From NCBI RefSeq assembly GCF_009870125.1, contig NC_046681.1:18489001-18553000 (forward strand): a stretch of DNA of 64,000 nt. Direction: 5' to 3'. The notes beneath the pieces were generated by a model. That model saw only the letters and a program-made list of their open reading frames with translations, ran no database searches and was not told the origin of the DNA. The stretch is from Drosophila pseudoobscura. Its lineage: Eukaryota > Arthropoda > Insecta > Diptera > Drosophilidae. The translations under genes were made by a program, and so were the position numbers. Below, one piece after another: positions 38,391-50,233 of this stretch; position 1 is the stretch's first letter, and every line of letters begins with the position of its first letter.

Positions 38391-39111
38391 ATGCAGTCAA
38401 ACAAATACAACGATTTGCTAGACCGGCTAGAAAATGAGGAATTGGAGGTAAGTTGCGAAAGATTACATGATTAAACTAGTAACTTTATCAATATATTCAT
38501 TTCCACAGCAAGTCGAGCTGGGAGCAGAAGTCTATCAGCAATTAATGGCAATTTATCTCTACCAAAACAAACTGTATGTGAAATGAGTGTTTAACGCCGA
38601 ATATAAACAACATTCAATCTCTTTTTAGAGCCAATGCCAAATTATTGTGGATGCGTATACCAGATAAACTGAAGGAGGACAAAGAATTGCTACATTTAAA
38701 TCAGCTAAATCTTGCCTTGCAGAACAACAACTTTGCCGAATTCTTTCAAAAGATCAGATACGATTGGTCCGAGTGTGTCAAGCCTACAATGGAAGATCTC
38801 TTGGGTAAGGAGTGAAAGCAAGAGAGTTAAAAGCGTTAATTTAACAGCATATTTGTACAGTGAAACAGCGGGAGGAGCTCTTCACCCTCACGGGCAGCGC
38901 CTATGTTTCCATCTACCAGAACAATCTGCTACAAATGGCTCAAATGACTGAGGATGAGCTGAAAAATGCCGTCGCGGCCTTAGATTGGACTCGGGAACAG
39001 GATGGCGATGAGGTTATCTGGCTGCCCAAAGCCAAAGAAACTCCGCCCACTGGCAGGAACGATGATCAGTTGCTCAAATTAACTGAGTTTGTAACATTCT
39101 TAGAGAATTAA
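38391..39111 (+). CDS. CSN8: COP9 signalosome subunit 8
   Basis: Four exons: 38391-38447, 38509-38573, 38629-38804 and 38861-39111, giving 182 residues, the usual CSN8 length. The sequence matches the CSN8/PSMD8 family: an N-terminal helical repeat region (AKLLWMRIP, LNLALQNNNFAEFF) and a C-terminal PCI-type part ending in LTEFVTFLEN. CSN8 is the smallest core subunit of the COP9 signalosome, which removes Nedd8 from cullin ubiquitin ligases in nucleus and cytoplasm. AATAAA at 39118-39123 follows the stop closely. The gene is divergent from RpS13 and is followed 0.5 kb later by Pp2A-29B. Confidence 0.9.
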
Positions 39112-39353
39112 AGCTTGAATAAATGCACTGCTAAATATAGTTTTTGTTACGTTTTATTTGTGTGACCTTTTTCGCTAAAACCTTTTTTTAGACAAGTTCC
39201 AATAAAAGCAAGTATTTAAAATAAGCCAGTCAAGTAGAAAATTGATTCATCAATCATATAAAATTATGTGGGCAGTGCTGAAAGATCTATCTAGCTAGTA
39301 ATATTCGACGGAACATCAAAAAACGGGGAATACGTATACAAGAATTTGAATTC

Positions 39354-39434
39354 ATCAGTATATTTGCGGTATATTTTTACAATGAGACGGTATATTTCTG
39401 GGGGTCAGACCGTATATTTCTGACGGTCACACTT
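39354..39434 (+). promoter_or_regulatory. Motif 6 / motif 1 promoter module of Pp2A-29B
   Basis: Four motif-6-like cores (GTATATTT) in the plus orientation lie at about 39357, 39368, 39389 and 39411. They are followed by a motif-1 match CGGTCACACTT at 39424-39434. The module is about 210 bp upstream of the Pp2A-29B ATG. It shares the string ATGAGACGGTATATTT with the MEAK7 module at 47024-47121. Confidence 0.7.
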
Positions 39435-39647
39435 CTAGAAAAAATTTGCAGCAAACGTCGTCGCATTTTCTAATCGAAGAATATTTTGTAACATATGTGG
39501 AAAATTGAGAATACAAACTCAACAAGCTAGCGGAATTAACTTATTACCCAATACATTGCACTTTGTTAGCGGCAAGGCAGCTAAATCAAGTTGGTTACTT
39601 GCAGAATAGAAAAACCGATTTTCAGTGCGTGTGTGTGAGAAGAAAAA

Positions 39648-42600
39648 ATGGCAGCAAGCGACAAATCAGTCGACGATTCTCTTTATCCCATTGCGGTATT
39701 AATTGACGAGTTAAAAAACGAGGATGTGCAGGTTAGTAACAGTGTGCAAAAACTATTGCATGTCTCGAAAATCCACAAACTTAAGTTAGCGTTCCAATAA
39801 AAAGCCACAGGGAGAGGCATGGCTGTGTCCTGCTCACCGTGTGTGTGTGTTTGTGCAAAAAAATGCGTCATTTGTATGCATAGAAATGTGTGTGGGTGTA
39901 TGCCGTGCCTTGTGCCCTTGCATGTGTATGTGTGCGTGTCGCTCGCATTTTCACCGAGTATTTTTGTGTACTTTTTTAATGAGCAACTAAATGAAATTCC
40001 CCTATTTCACCCCCAACCCAACCCGTGATTTTCGCAGCTGCGCCTCAACTCCATAAAGAAGCTGTCGACTATTGCTTTGGCCTTGGGCGAAGAGCGCACA
40101 CGTTCCGAGCTGATACCGTTCCTAACCGAGACCATATACGATGAGGATGAGGTTCTTTTGGCACTGGCCGACCAACTGGGAAACTTTACAAGTAAGCAAA
40201 TGGCAAATTTACCCAACAATTTGTGTTCTATTAATACTTCTGCTGATAGGCCTTGTTGGCGGTCCCGAATTTGCCATGTATTTAATACCACCCCTCGAGA
40301 GTTTGGCGACTGTCGAGGAGACTGTGGTGCGAGACAAGGCTGTTGAATCTCTGCGCACGGTGGCGGCCGAGCACAGTGCCCAGGATCTGGAGATTCATGT
40401 GGTGCCAACGCTGCAGCGTCTCGTCTCTGGTGACTGGTTCACCTCCCGCACCTCCGCCTGCGGCCTCTTCTCGGTCTGCTATCCACGCGTCACACAGCCT
40501 GTCAAGGCGGAGCTGCGTGCCAATTTCCGTAAGCTCTGCCAGGATGAGACCCCAATGGTACGGCGTGCAGCGGCCAACAAGCTGGGCGAATTTGCCAAAG
40601 TCGTGGAGACGGAATATCTTAAGTCTGACTTGATACCAAACTTTGTCCAATTGGCACAGGACGATCAGGTGCGTCTGCAACACATTTATAGATAGTAGAA
40701 GAAATTGATCATTATCATCCCATCCCTCCTTCAGGACTCTGTTCGTCTGCTGGCTGTGGAGGCTTGCGTTAGTATTGCCCAGCTGCTGCCCCAGGATGAT
40801 GTCGAGCACGTAAGTCGAATTAGTGGCAACAGTTGGCAATGGTTTCTGAATTAACTCCAATGCATTTGTATAGCTGGTTCTTCCCACACTGCGTCAGTGT
40901 TCCAACGATTCGTCGTGGCGCGTCCGCTATATGGTGGCCGAGAAGTTTGTTGATTTGCAAAAGGCTGTGGGACCGGAAATCACTCGCGTGGATTTGGTCT
41001 CGGCATTCCAGTACTTGCTTAAGGATGCCGAGGCCGAGGTGCGCGCTGCCGTGGCCACCAAAGTCAAGGACTTTTGCGCCAATCTGGACAAGGCCAATCA
41101 GGTTCAAATCATCTTGAGCTCCATCTTACCGTATGTCCGCGATTTGGTCTCCGATCCGAATCCACATGTCAAGTCGGCTCTGGCCTCGGTCATTATGGGT
41201 TTGAGTCCAATGCTGGGCGCCTATCAGACCGTCGAACAGCTGCTGCCCCTTTTCCTAATCCAGCTCAAGGACGAGTGCCCCGAAGTGCGTCTCAATATCA
41301 TCTCGAACCTGGACTGCGTCAACGATGTCATCGGCATTCAGCAGCTATCGCAGTCCCTTCTGCCCGCCATTGTCGAGCTGGCCGAGGATTCCAAGTGGCG
41401 CGTTCGGTTGGCCATCATTGAGTACATGCCCGCCCTGGCCGGTCAATTGGGGCAGGAGTTCTTCGATCAGAAGCTGCGTGGCCTCTGCATGGGCTGGTTG
41501 AACGACCATGTCTATGCCATTCGCGAGGCGGCCACTCTTAACATGAAGAAGCTTGTGGAGCAGTTCGGTGCCCCCTGGGCCGAACAGGCCATCATCCCCA
41601 TGATCCTGGTCATGTCACGCAACAAGAACTATTTGCACAGTGAGTGTGGGGGAAGCAGTGGGAATCTACAGATATCTTAAATATTTTTCCTTTAAGGAAT
41701 GACCTGTTTGTTCTGCCTGAATGTTTTGGCTGAGGTTTGCGGCACGGATATCACCACCAAACTGTTGCTGCCCACAGTCCTGTTGCTTGCCGCCGATCCG
41801 GTGGCCAATGTACGCTTCAATGTGGCAAAGACATTGCAGAAGATTTCCCCCTTCCTGGAGGCCAGCGTCATCGATGCCCAAGTCAAGCCCACACTCGACA
41901 AACTAAATGTGGATTCCGATGTTGATGTTAAGCATTTTGCTGCGCAGGCTATAGCCGGAATAGCAGCAGGTAAGCCCCACCCCGAGAGTCCTGTAGTGAG
42001 AAAATGGGTGTACAGCATTGAGGATTGAACTGCTGCCTTATGAGAACCTCCCTCCTAATTATGCCTACTATCCATCAGATGAACCAAAACTATGCAAGTC
42101 AAGATCATATCAAGAGTTTTGGAGACTAAGTTTCGAGCGTTTTAAAAAAAAAACAATATAAAAATTGGTCTCTGGCGTTCAATTCCCGGCGAATATCCAA
42201 AACTCGTACATCTATCAAGAAAAACATTGTCCGTCTGAAGCTTTATCTAAAACTGCTATCCATTGTCATTAGAAATGGAATTGAATGTGTTTAGAACGGC
42301 GGTGCCGCCGTGCATGGGTGCTAAAATTGAAGCGGCCATGGACTCGAAGCTTATTGTGGAAGCCCCGGCGACATTGACGACGGGCCCTACCGATGTTGGC
42401 ATTTTAGGAGGAGGAGATGATGGAGCATTGATCAACCAGGATCGCGAGTCGAGAATTGAATTGGAATGTTAGAGGATGAGTAGCCAAACAATCAAGAAAT
42501 GTGTCTACCAATGCCAATGCCAGTGAAGCCGTTCTTAACATCCCTACCACCGTGTTTTTTCCCAATGATTACACGAGTAAAATTGTTTGCTAAATTAAAA

Positions 42601-42742
42601 TTTAATTTCAAAAATTCATGAATTTAACACTAATGTTGAACCATATATGCGTTTTTCTTGTCTCTTTCCCGGTATTTCATCCACGTGGCTGTCGTGTTGT
42701 TTTGTGTACTTTTGTTTTGATTTTCGTTTGGTTACAGCGTAA
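39648..42742 (+). CDS. Pp2A-29B: PP2A scaffold subunit A (PR65)
   Basis: Seven exons: 39648-39731, 40038-40191, 40250-40668, 40735-40809, 40874-41639, 41697-41969 and 42738-42742, giving 591 residues, the length I recall for the fly protein. The protein is a run of HEAT repeats, the all-helical scaffold that joins the PP2A catalytic C subunit to variable B subunits. The last exon holds only five coding bases: the end of codon 591 (Ala) and the TAA stop at 42740-42742. The acceptor there (TTCGTTTGGTTACAG) is strong. Reading straight through the donor at 41970 would give a stop at 42026-42028, and acceptors before 42079 and 42273 would give other tails, but these do not match the family length. 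Polyadenylation signals (AATAAA) cluster near 43170-43190. Confidence 0.93.
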
Positions 42743-45301
42743 TCAATCTTCTTGCATCTTTTTTATTCTATTTTTAAACTGTATGTATTTAACGCCGGCA
42801 ACAAACACACACATATTATATGTAGCAACCACACTTAAAAATGGAAACTTGTAGTGGATCCCCATCCCCCGCGAGGAGGTGTTTAACGCCTGCAGCAGAT
42901 GCTGGCTGGCGATGGAGGAGAAGTTCGAATCGAATCGAATTGAGGTTGAGTTTTGCAGTTCATGGAGGAGGAGGAGGAATCGTCGGATAATCGCAGAGCG
43001 GAGAGGAGCCGTCAATGCCAGCATGGGAGGAAGAGCCACAAAAATCGCAACACAGAAAACAAAATTAATTACATACTTATATTATATGATAAACAACCTT
43101 ACCACATAAGCATAAAGATCATTATTAAAACGCATTGTAGAGTTGAAACATTTGAGCGCATCTGAATGCAAAATAAAAAATAAAATAAACACACAAATTG
43201 TAGTAAAACAGTACGAAAATTTAAGACATTAATTAATTAGCGTTTAGAGTCCGCATGGACAGATCTTAAAAAGTTGTATACTAGATAGAAAACTCTGCAG
43301 ATATGCTTTGTATCCGCTTTAAAAGCTTTTAATTGAAACCTTCCACACACTCGTAAGAAACCATTTAAAAACAATTAGCGCCCGTCCGATATCGATAGTT
43401 TTGAAAGTGATATCATAGTCGTACCTGTGCGATAGTTTTTGTCTGTTTTCAGGTTTTGTTTTGGCGAGAGATCAGTCGAACTTTTGCGACGGCGTGGTTC
43501 GACGCTTTTTCTGTTTCGGTCGCTCCCTCTGCTCTCGCAATCGTCGCGGTCCAAAAGTCGTCCATTCGAAGCGAAGAGACGAATAGCGTCTGTAAATATT
43601 TACTGGCAATTTACCACGCAGAGTGCCTTCGTAAGTGTCATTCGCATCGACAATCTAATCGTTGAGACTTGGAATATTGCCCGGAACGGAAAGTCAAATA
43701 GGCAGAAAACACACGCAAATTGGTTTTGCTAATCGGGTGGAACCAATCCACTGCCTACATATATAGTAAATACATAGACACCTCCGCCAGCTGGTCATTA
43801 TAATCAATTTCCTACTACTGTCGCAATCTCCGCGTCCGCTTTTCGTGCACTCAACCGATCCCCCAACCATCTACCGACGGCGCAACAAGTGTCCGTAGTC
43901 CGCCGCCTCGTCGTACATTAATTACGCGAATATGTCAAAAATCTGCTATACTGCTGTACTTTTAATATTACACTTTTGTGGCCTGTGCCTAAAGTGGCGT
44001 GTTTCATGGAACGAGCTTGGCGCTCCGCTCTGCCCCTCCCCTCACCATACGTATCAGTACTATCAATGAGCTAATTTCCCCCCGATAAGCGTCAATCTAA
44101 ATTGAAGTGGCTCTTTATTTATAAAGCCGCATTTACAACAAAACGAAAATAAAAGACCGGTACTCAAATTACAATGGCTCGAGCGCTGGAGGGCCGTGTC
44201 GCGCTTTGATTTCGTCACACAACTACACACACAAATTTGTATAAAACTATGTAGAAATGTGTGTTGTGGAATTGCTGTAATTTCCAAGAGTGTGCATATT
44301 TAAGCATTATTGTTTGTTCATACACATTGTGCCTGCCTCCTCGGGGTTAAGGTAATCCAAGCCATTAGGCCGACAGTGAACCCAACATTATGTGGAAATT
44401 AATGGGTAGCAAGCCCTGAATTACGATCGAGCATAGCGTGTCTTCTTTGGCGCTTGTGAGATCGATTTCAAACGGCGCATGTGCAACGTTGCACTTCGAT
44501 CTCTTGCATTCGGTTTACTCGATTCAAATTGTAATGAATGCAAAAGCAGTATTGCGCTTCAAAGAGCTGCAATTTAAGCGTACGTTAGAAAGAGATAGAT
44601 CAAAAAGGAAAGGCTTGATTTAATTAGATTTGAAGATTGGCTAAGACAATTCTTATGAAATAATATGGATGATTGAATCCGATGGAGTCGTGCTCTTATT
44701 CCACTCGGAAGGTGTGTGCAAGATTAGCTCTGATTTTTCTGCCATTATATCTTCTCATTTTTTGTGTTCCAGGTCGGTAAAATATATTATATTTTTTTAA
44801 AAGTATTTTTTTCGCTAAGATTTGAGATACCTTTGAACATCTTTTACAGTAAAATTATGGGATTTAGATCTGGTCATTCAATTGTGGGCAATATATTTTT
44901 TTATGAGTACTCTATAGCTAATACCCTCTGCCAGGGGTATATAAATAGGTAATGTCCACATGAATGATGCATGAACAGGCAAAGGTATCAGACAGGACAG
45001 GACAGGACTTTGCTTCCACTGGTGTGTGTTTCGTTTCGGCAAAGGAATGAATCACAATGGCAGTGTGTCGTATAACTGTATTAGCCGCCGTTTTATCTTA
45101 TCCAAACGATTCAAATTTAATTAGAGTTATCAATTCGAATGCGGTTTAGTTTCGGCCACGCCACGGCAGAGCTTTAGCAACATTTCGAGTGGCCGCCACT
45201 TCAGTCTTGGTTAATCACTGCCTGTAAGCGGAGGATATCCGGATAACCCACTTGGACACGTACTTTCGTAATCAATCATTTTATGGACACACCACACCAC
45301 A
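42743..45301. other. Pp2A-29B 3' UTR and lipase upstream region
   Basis: 42743-43190 is the probable Pp2A-29B 3' UTR, ending in AAAATAAAAAATAAAATAAA. A palindromic DRE TATCGATA lies at 43390-43397 and probably drives a transcript running rightward, most likely a 5' UTR exon of the lipase gene. A 46-codon frame with a hydrophobic start begins at 43932. A near-palindrome TACCCTCTGCCAGGGGTA at 44922-44939 resembles short palindromes found in degenerate Drosophila repeats. No full gene is seen. Confidence 0.55.
43390..43397. promoter_or_regulatory. DRE (TATCGATA)
   Basis: This is a perfect DREF-binding palindrome about 1.9 kb upstream of the lipase ATG, followed by GC-rich sequence like a 5' UTR. 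The gene it controls is inferred from position. Confidence 0.5.
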
Positions 45302-46595
45302 ATGCACAAGGCCATTAAAAATAAATCCAGTAAGTGCTCTTCTGAGAGTCTTGGAAAATGGAAAATTCCTTTGCTTAACTTTCGATTAATTGGTTTTCAG
45401 GGCTGCTCTGTGGCCTCAAGAACGCGAAGGCAGATCTGACAACGGCAAAGTTTATACTCTATTACGGGTACGTAACGTATGCGATAAATATGTCAGGCAT
45501 AGCTTTATCTGTCTGTATTCCACAGACCCACGGTGGCAGATAGCGATATCTATGATCTGAAAGACCATAAGAGTCTATTGGAGGACGAGAACTTGGACTT
45601 GAGCAGGAACACCGTACTCTATTTGCACGGCTATCTGGAAGATCCGGATGTGGAGAGCATACATGTCATAGCCGAAGCATATCTGGAACGCAAGGACACA
45701 AATTTGATTGTCCTCGATTGGGGGGAGCTGGCCGATGGCAATTATATATTCGATGCCATGGTGAATGCCAAGCAACTGGCACCCGAACTGGCCAAGGTCC
45801 TGCTAGAGATGTTTGACCACGGATTGGATATTGAAAAATTGCATATAGTCGGCCACTCGATGGGTGGCCAGCTAGCCGGAAATATCGGTCGGGAGATATA
45901 TAAACGCACCAAAGGTGTTCGAAAGATAAAAAGGTAGTGTAACTTATATAACTATGAAAAATCTTTTACAAATTTCAACCGTTTTACTTTAGAATTTCCG
46001 CCCTGGATCCTGCCTTCCCATTGTACTATCCTTTGGGGGCACACTTAACTTCCAATGATGCCGAATTCGTGGATGTGATACACACAGATGCTTGGCTTTA
46101 TGGCGCCCCTACGAGCACGGGTACGGCTGATTTCTGGCCCAATGGCGGCAATAGCCTACAGCCCGGCTGTCCCAAGCGGAACTACAAAATGCTCAGCGAT
46201 AATGATCTGTCTAGCCATCGGCGTAGCTGGTGGTTCTGGGCCGAAAGCGTCTCCGATCGCTTTCCGATAAGATTCGATGCCGTGCCGTGTAGGAGCTGGT
46301 CGGATTTCAAGCAAAACAAAACAGTGGAAACTTGTCCCCCCGTGGTGATGGGTCATCACTGTCCCACATCGTAAGAATCTCGGAAGATAATGGAGCTGCT
46401 AGGGAGTACAAAAAACATTGATTTTTGTTATTTTTATCGCTTTGCAGGATTCAAGGCAACTTTTACTTACAAACGAATGGACAAACACCTTTTGCCAGGG
46501 GCAAGGAAGGTACAATTTATGTGGATCCCAAGGAGCTTCTGGAAAATACCCATGGCTACTCGTGCGAGCCGCGCCACTCAATCAAACCTGTTTGA
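45302..46595 (+). CDS. Pancreatic-type lipase family protein
   Basis: Five exons: 45302-45329, 45401-45467, 45526-45933, 45993-46370 and 46448-46595, giving 342 residues. The alpha/beta-hydrolase lipase fold is clear: nucleophile elbow GHSMGG (catalytic Ser), the acid in SALDPAFP (Asp), and the His in SSHRRSWWFWAES; oxyanion segment VLYLHGYLED. All three catalytic residues are present, so it is probably active on glycerolipids. As modelled, the N-terminus (MHKAIKNKSRLLCG) has no signal peptide, unlike most secreted members. A possible alternative first exon with a signal-like sequence lies at 43932. Position next to Pp2A-29B suggests the orthologue of D. melanogaster CG17292. AATAAA at 46662-46667. 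Confidence 0.88.
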
Positions 46596-47224
46596 TTCTG
46601 TTTGTTTAAGGATTCTTTTACATTTATAAAATGTATCGGAATCTACTCTTCGCATCACAAGAATAAATACTTAAATTTTGTTGTTGACCATAAAACTGGG
46701 TTTTCTAAGAAAAGAGATCATTTCTGGAACTTGTTTTAAAATTCAAATTTATTGCAGCACTGCAATTTTAGTTCCGATAAGTGTGGTGGGATTTTCTCTC
46801 TTTTTTCGTGGTGAGATATTCTTTTTATTTTATATTTTATACGGTCACACTGCATGACAAGGAGGGTTTCCACACCACCGATTGTATTACATTATTAAGA
46901 TCTCATATAAAAGAAAACACTATTTAATATTATGAAGACTAAGCAAAAAAGAAAATAACGATCTCAAATAAAGAAAAAAGGGTTTTGTTACGTTTTTTTT
47001 ATTAATAAACAAATTTTTTTCATTGGTATATTTTGACGGTATATTCTGAACATGAGACGGTATATTTTGGTATATTTCTGATGGTTTGAAGGTATATTTT
47101 AACGATAAATCCGCGGTCCCACTGCTAGCGTTTGTTTTCGTTTTCTAAAAATCGCCCGATCGCCAACGCAATAAATAGCAGCAGCTGCTAAACGAGTTAA
47201 TTTGGAAATTGAATCGCCTTCGCC
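46596..47224. other. Lipase 3' flank and MEAK7-like promoter
   Basis: Noncoding. It holds the lipase polyadenylation signal (46662-46667), an isolated perfect motif 1 (CGGTCACACTG) at about 46849-46859 and the motif-6 module at 47024-47121. Confidence 0.65.
47024..47121 (+). promoter_or_regulatory. Motif 6 / DRE-like / motif 1 module of the MEAK7-like gene
   Basis: Five motif-6 cores (GGTATATTTT and variants) are followed by AACGATAAATCCGCGGTCCCACTG, which is a DRE-like and motif-1-like pair. The order, spacing and flanking bases match the minus-strand RpS13 promoter at 38171-38282, including the string GATAAATCCGCGGTC. It lies about 100 bp before the ATG at 47225. Confidence 0.75.
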
Positions 47225-49566
47225 ATGGGTAATGCGAGCGGTAAACGGGAGTCGGACAATATGTACACCTCCGAGGAGATGCGGATGCTGGAGTCTGCTT
47301 ACAAGAATGCATCTGGCGGCGCCCTGGAGAGGCTGACATCAGACCGACTTGTTGTAAGTTGAAGGATATACTATATGATCAATGTGTGTTTGTGTGCCGT
47401 GTGACACGTGTCCGGGGTCAAAAAAATCAATGTAAATTCGAAGCAGATGCGGAACTGCATGCTGCAGCTGTGGTCACGGTCAAAGGGTCAAGGTTTTCAA
47501 GCAGAGTGCACTTCTTTTGAGCCTCGGAGTCATGAGGATGCACCACCTGCCCCGCTGCATGACAAAGGAAAATGTGTGCGGTTAGTGCTTATCAGCAGTT
47601 TTCAATTGATAATTCCACTACTATCAAACCGAACGTGAACGAGCCTCATAATTTGTCTAATTTGTTTGCTGAGCGCTTGACGCTCGGTGCTGTGTGTTTG
47701 CTTTTTGCTTTGTTGAATTTGCTTGCTAACGAATCACGAACTAATCGTGATTTTGATGGAAGGGGTCCCCCAATTAGGGCGGCATGAAAATTGAATTAAA
47801 AATAAACAATATTAACCCATTTCGTGGGCCCCAACAGAATCAAAAATTGCCCTTCTCTTGCGAGAGCTCAAGCACTTGGCGACTCAGCGTTTCTCAGACC
47901 TTGAAAGAATGTGCTGACAGCAGCACTAAAATTATGTTTATAAAGAGTATCCCCAATGCGCACTTCCTTTGTTTATAGTGGTTATTCATGAATATTGTTT
48001 ATTATGAAAACAGGAAACATGGTCTCAGACCATCGAACGATCATTGGCCGAGAGTACGGCTCAGTTTTTGTTTATACCGACGAAGCCCGGCCAGCAAACC
48101 GTCAATATACCGCTGAAAAAGTTCGCCGAACCCTACTACATCATGGAGCGTGGTACCATGGATCAGAAAATGCACATGTTGTTATGCTCACTGGCACGAA
48201 ATGGAGCCGACACCTTCAATGTCAAGCAATTGGAGCAGGTAAGAACTGAATTGGAAACTCAATAGAGCTCGAACTATGTAAACTCTTGATTCTTCTTTCA
48301 GTATTTGTACTCGGTTATAAAGAGCTACGTGCATTTGGAGACCACTGCAAAGGGTTCCAGCATCAAGGACTGGCAGGATCTGGGCTTCCTTACCACAGAG
48401 CGTTCAGCTTGCTCTCTAGCGAAGGGTCTGATGAGGAATATGGGCAAAGAGCTCGAGCATAGTATGCATAGTGAAGCACTGGAACGTTGGCTGCATGTCA
48501 CACCGCAGTTCCTGCTGATGTGGCGTGAGGTTTTCGTTCAACTGTATTCTCGTCATGGCGGCAGCAAGCGTCATATTATCAAGGAAGTGGAAATTCCTAT
48601 TCTCCCAGAGCTATGTGGTATGGCAACACGAAAAATCCTCCTGTTATCTCTTTAACTTTAATTATTCTCCCAATTTGTAGATGCCCCTGCCCATAGTCAG
48701 TATCGCCCCATCATCGAACTGCCGCACGTCTTGTACATTAACGCTCAATTAACCCGCGAGCTGCGCCACAAATGGCGTTTTCTATTCTCATCGAAAATCC
48801 ATGGCGAGAGCTTTTCCACCATGCTGGGGAAAATCGTCGACCAGGGACCCACGTTGTTTTTCATCGAAGACGAGGATCAATACATCTTTGGGGGCTATGC
48901 GTCCCAATCTTGGTCTCTGAAGCCACAATTCTGTGGCGACGATAGCTCATTGCTTTTTACATTAAGCCCCGCCATGCGGTGCTTTTCGGCCACTGGGTAC
49001 AATGATCATTATCAGTATCTGAATTTGAATCAGCAGACAATGCCCAATGGCTTGGTGAGTCATGCCTATATATAATTGATTGATTGCCCTTCTAATTACC
49101 GGTTTTTTTGTGTTTTTTTTGCGTGAGCAGGGAATGGGTGGACAGTTCGAATTCTGGGGACTGTGGATTGACTGCATGTTTGGCGATGGACAAAGTGTGG
49201 AAAGCTGTTCCACATATCGAGATTATGTGCAGTTGAGGTAAGGATATACCGTAATAAGGAGAGTGTCTATAAATCACCAAATACTCTTGTATTTAAAGCA
49301 AACGAAAGCAATTTAAAATACGCAATATGGAGGTATGGGCCGTGGGCGATTTACCCGTCAAAGGCGAGGATGGAGAAGGAGGCGGTGATGGTCAGGTTAG
49401 TCATATGAAATACTCAAATATTATCTGAACTAATGATTGATATATGGTGAATCCTTTACAGAAACGCTCAATCTTAGATAGCAATCTGGAAGATCGTGCT
49501 ATGCTGGAAATTGCCGGCAAGACAATGCATTCAGATGGTCTACGTGAACCCGGTATGGATGATTGA
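47225..49566 (+). CDS. TLDc-domain protein, MEAK7/TLDC1-like
   Basis: Seven exons: 47225-47353, 48014-48238, 48302-48617, 48681-49054, 49131-49237, 49299-49395 and 49462-49566, giving 450 residues; human MEAK7 is of similar size. The N-terminus MGNASGK has the pattern of an N-myristoylation site. An EF-hand-like helical region follows, then the TLDc domain at about 240-410, with LFSSKIHGESFSTMLGKI, FIEDEDQYIFGGYAS and GQFEFWGLWID. MEAK7 in mammals sits on lysosomes and supports an alternative mTOR signal; that role is carried over by homology only. The 660-bp first intron is the largest. AATAAA at 49950-49955. Confidence 0.9.
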
Positions 49567-50233
49567 TATTATCTGAAAATTATCCAAATCCAAGCTTGGT
49601 TTTATCATGTTCAAGAATTTATGAGACCATGCCCGTTTTGGGTGTGATGTTAAAATTTTTAATTCAATTTACTTTAGCATTATCGAATGTCCCCTATCAA
49701 AAAAAAAAAAAAACAAAAATCGATCACACAAAACAAAAGAGTCCTGCGAACAAAAGAGTATTTGTTCAATCCATTCCTATAAACGTTTTGTTTAGCTATA
49801 TATACAATGTATAATGGATATAGTTTATGTATGTAATACTGAGAGTATTGTTGTTGCGTTTTAGACCTTAAAAGTGAGAATACGAAATCATTTACAACAA
49901 AAATTCATAAGCAATGTTAGTTTGTCGAATTATTCTTTTATCCTGCGTCAATAAAATGCAAATGTGTTTGCTGAATTCAATTTATTGCTAAAAACCTTCA
50001 AACTAGAATATATTTTGGACAAAATGGACAAAAATGGTATTAAACCATTAAGACACATACCAAGGGATACTCTTGGGAGTTAACAATGTTAAGAAAACTA
50101 TGTTTTAGTTATGTTTTAAGTTACATTTAAGTTCTACATGAAATCCACTGTGAGAGCACTCCACTCAATGTGTAAAGTGTGCATATCTGCTATCTGGTGG
50201 GACTTGGAGCTGGTTCTTGAAGTAGTACTATGT
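49567..50233. other. 29B/28A junction spacer
   Basis: AT-rich 3' flanks of the converging MEAK7-like gene and ninaC. A 14-base A run lies near 49700. No gene is seen. A second synteny change relative to D. melanogaster occurs at or near this spacer. Confidence 0.6.

Noticed and set aside
42263-42472. Open frame as a C-terminal tail of Pp2A-29B
   Set aside because: It would add about 66 residues, not matching the 591-residue family length; the acceptor at 42737 fits better.
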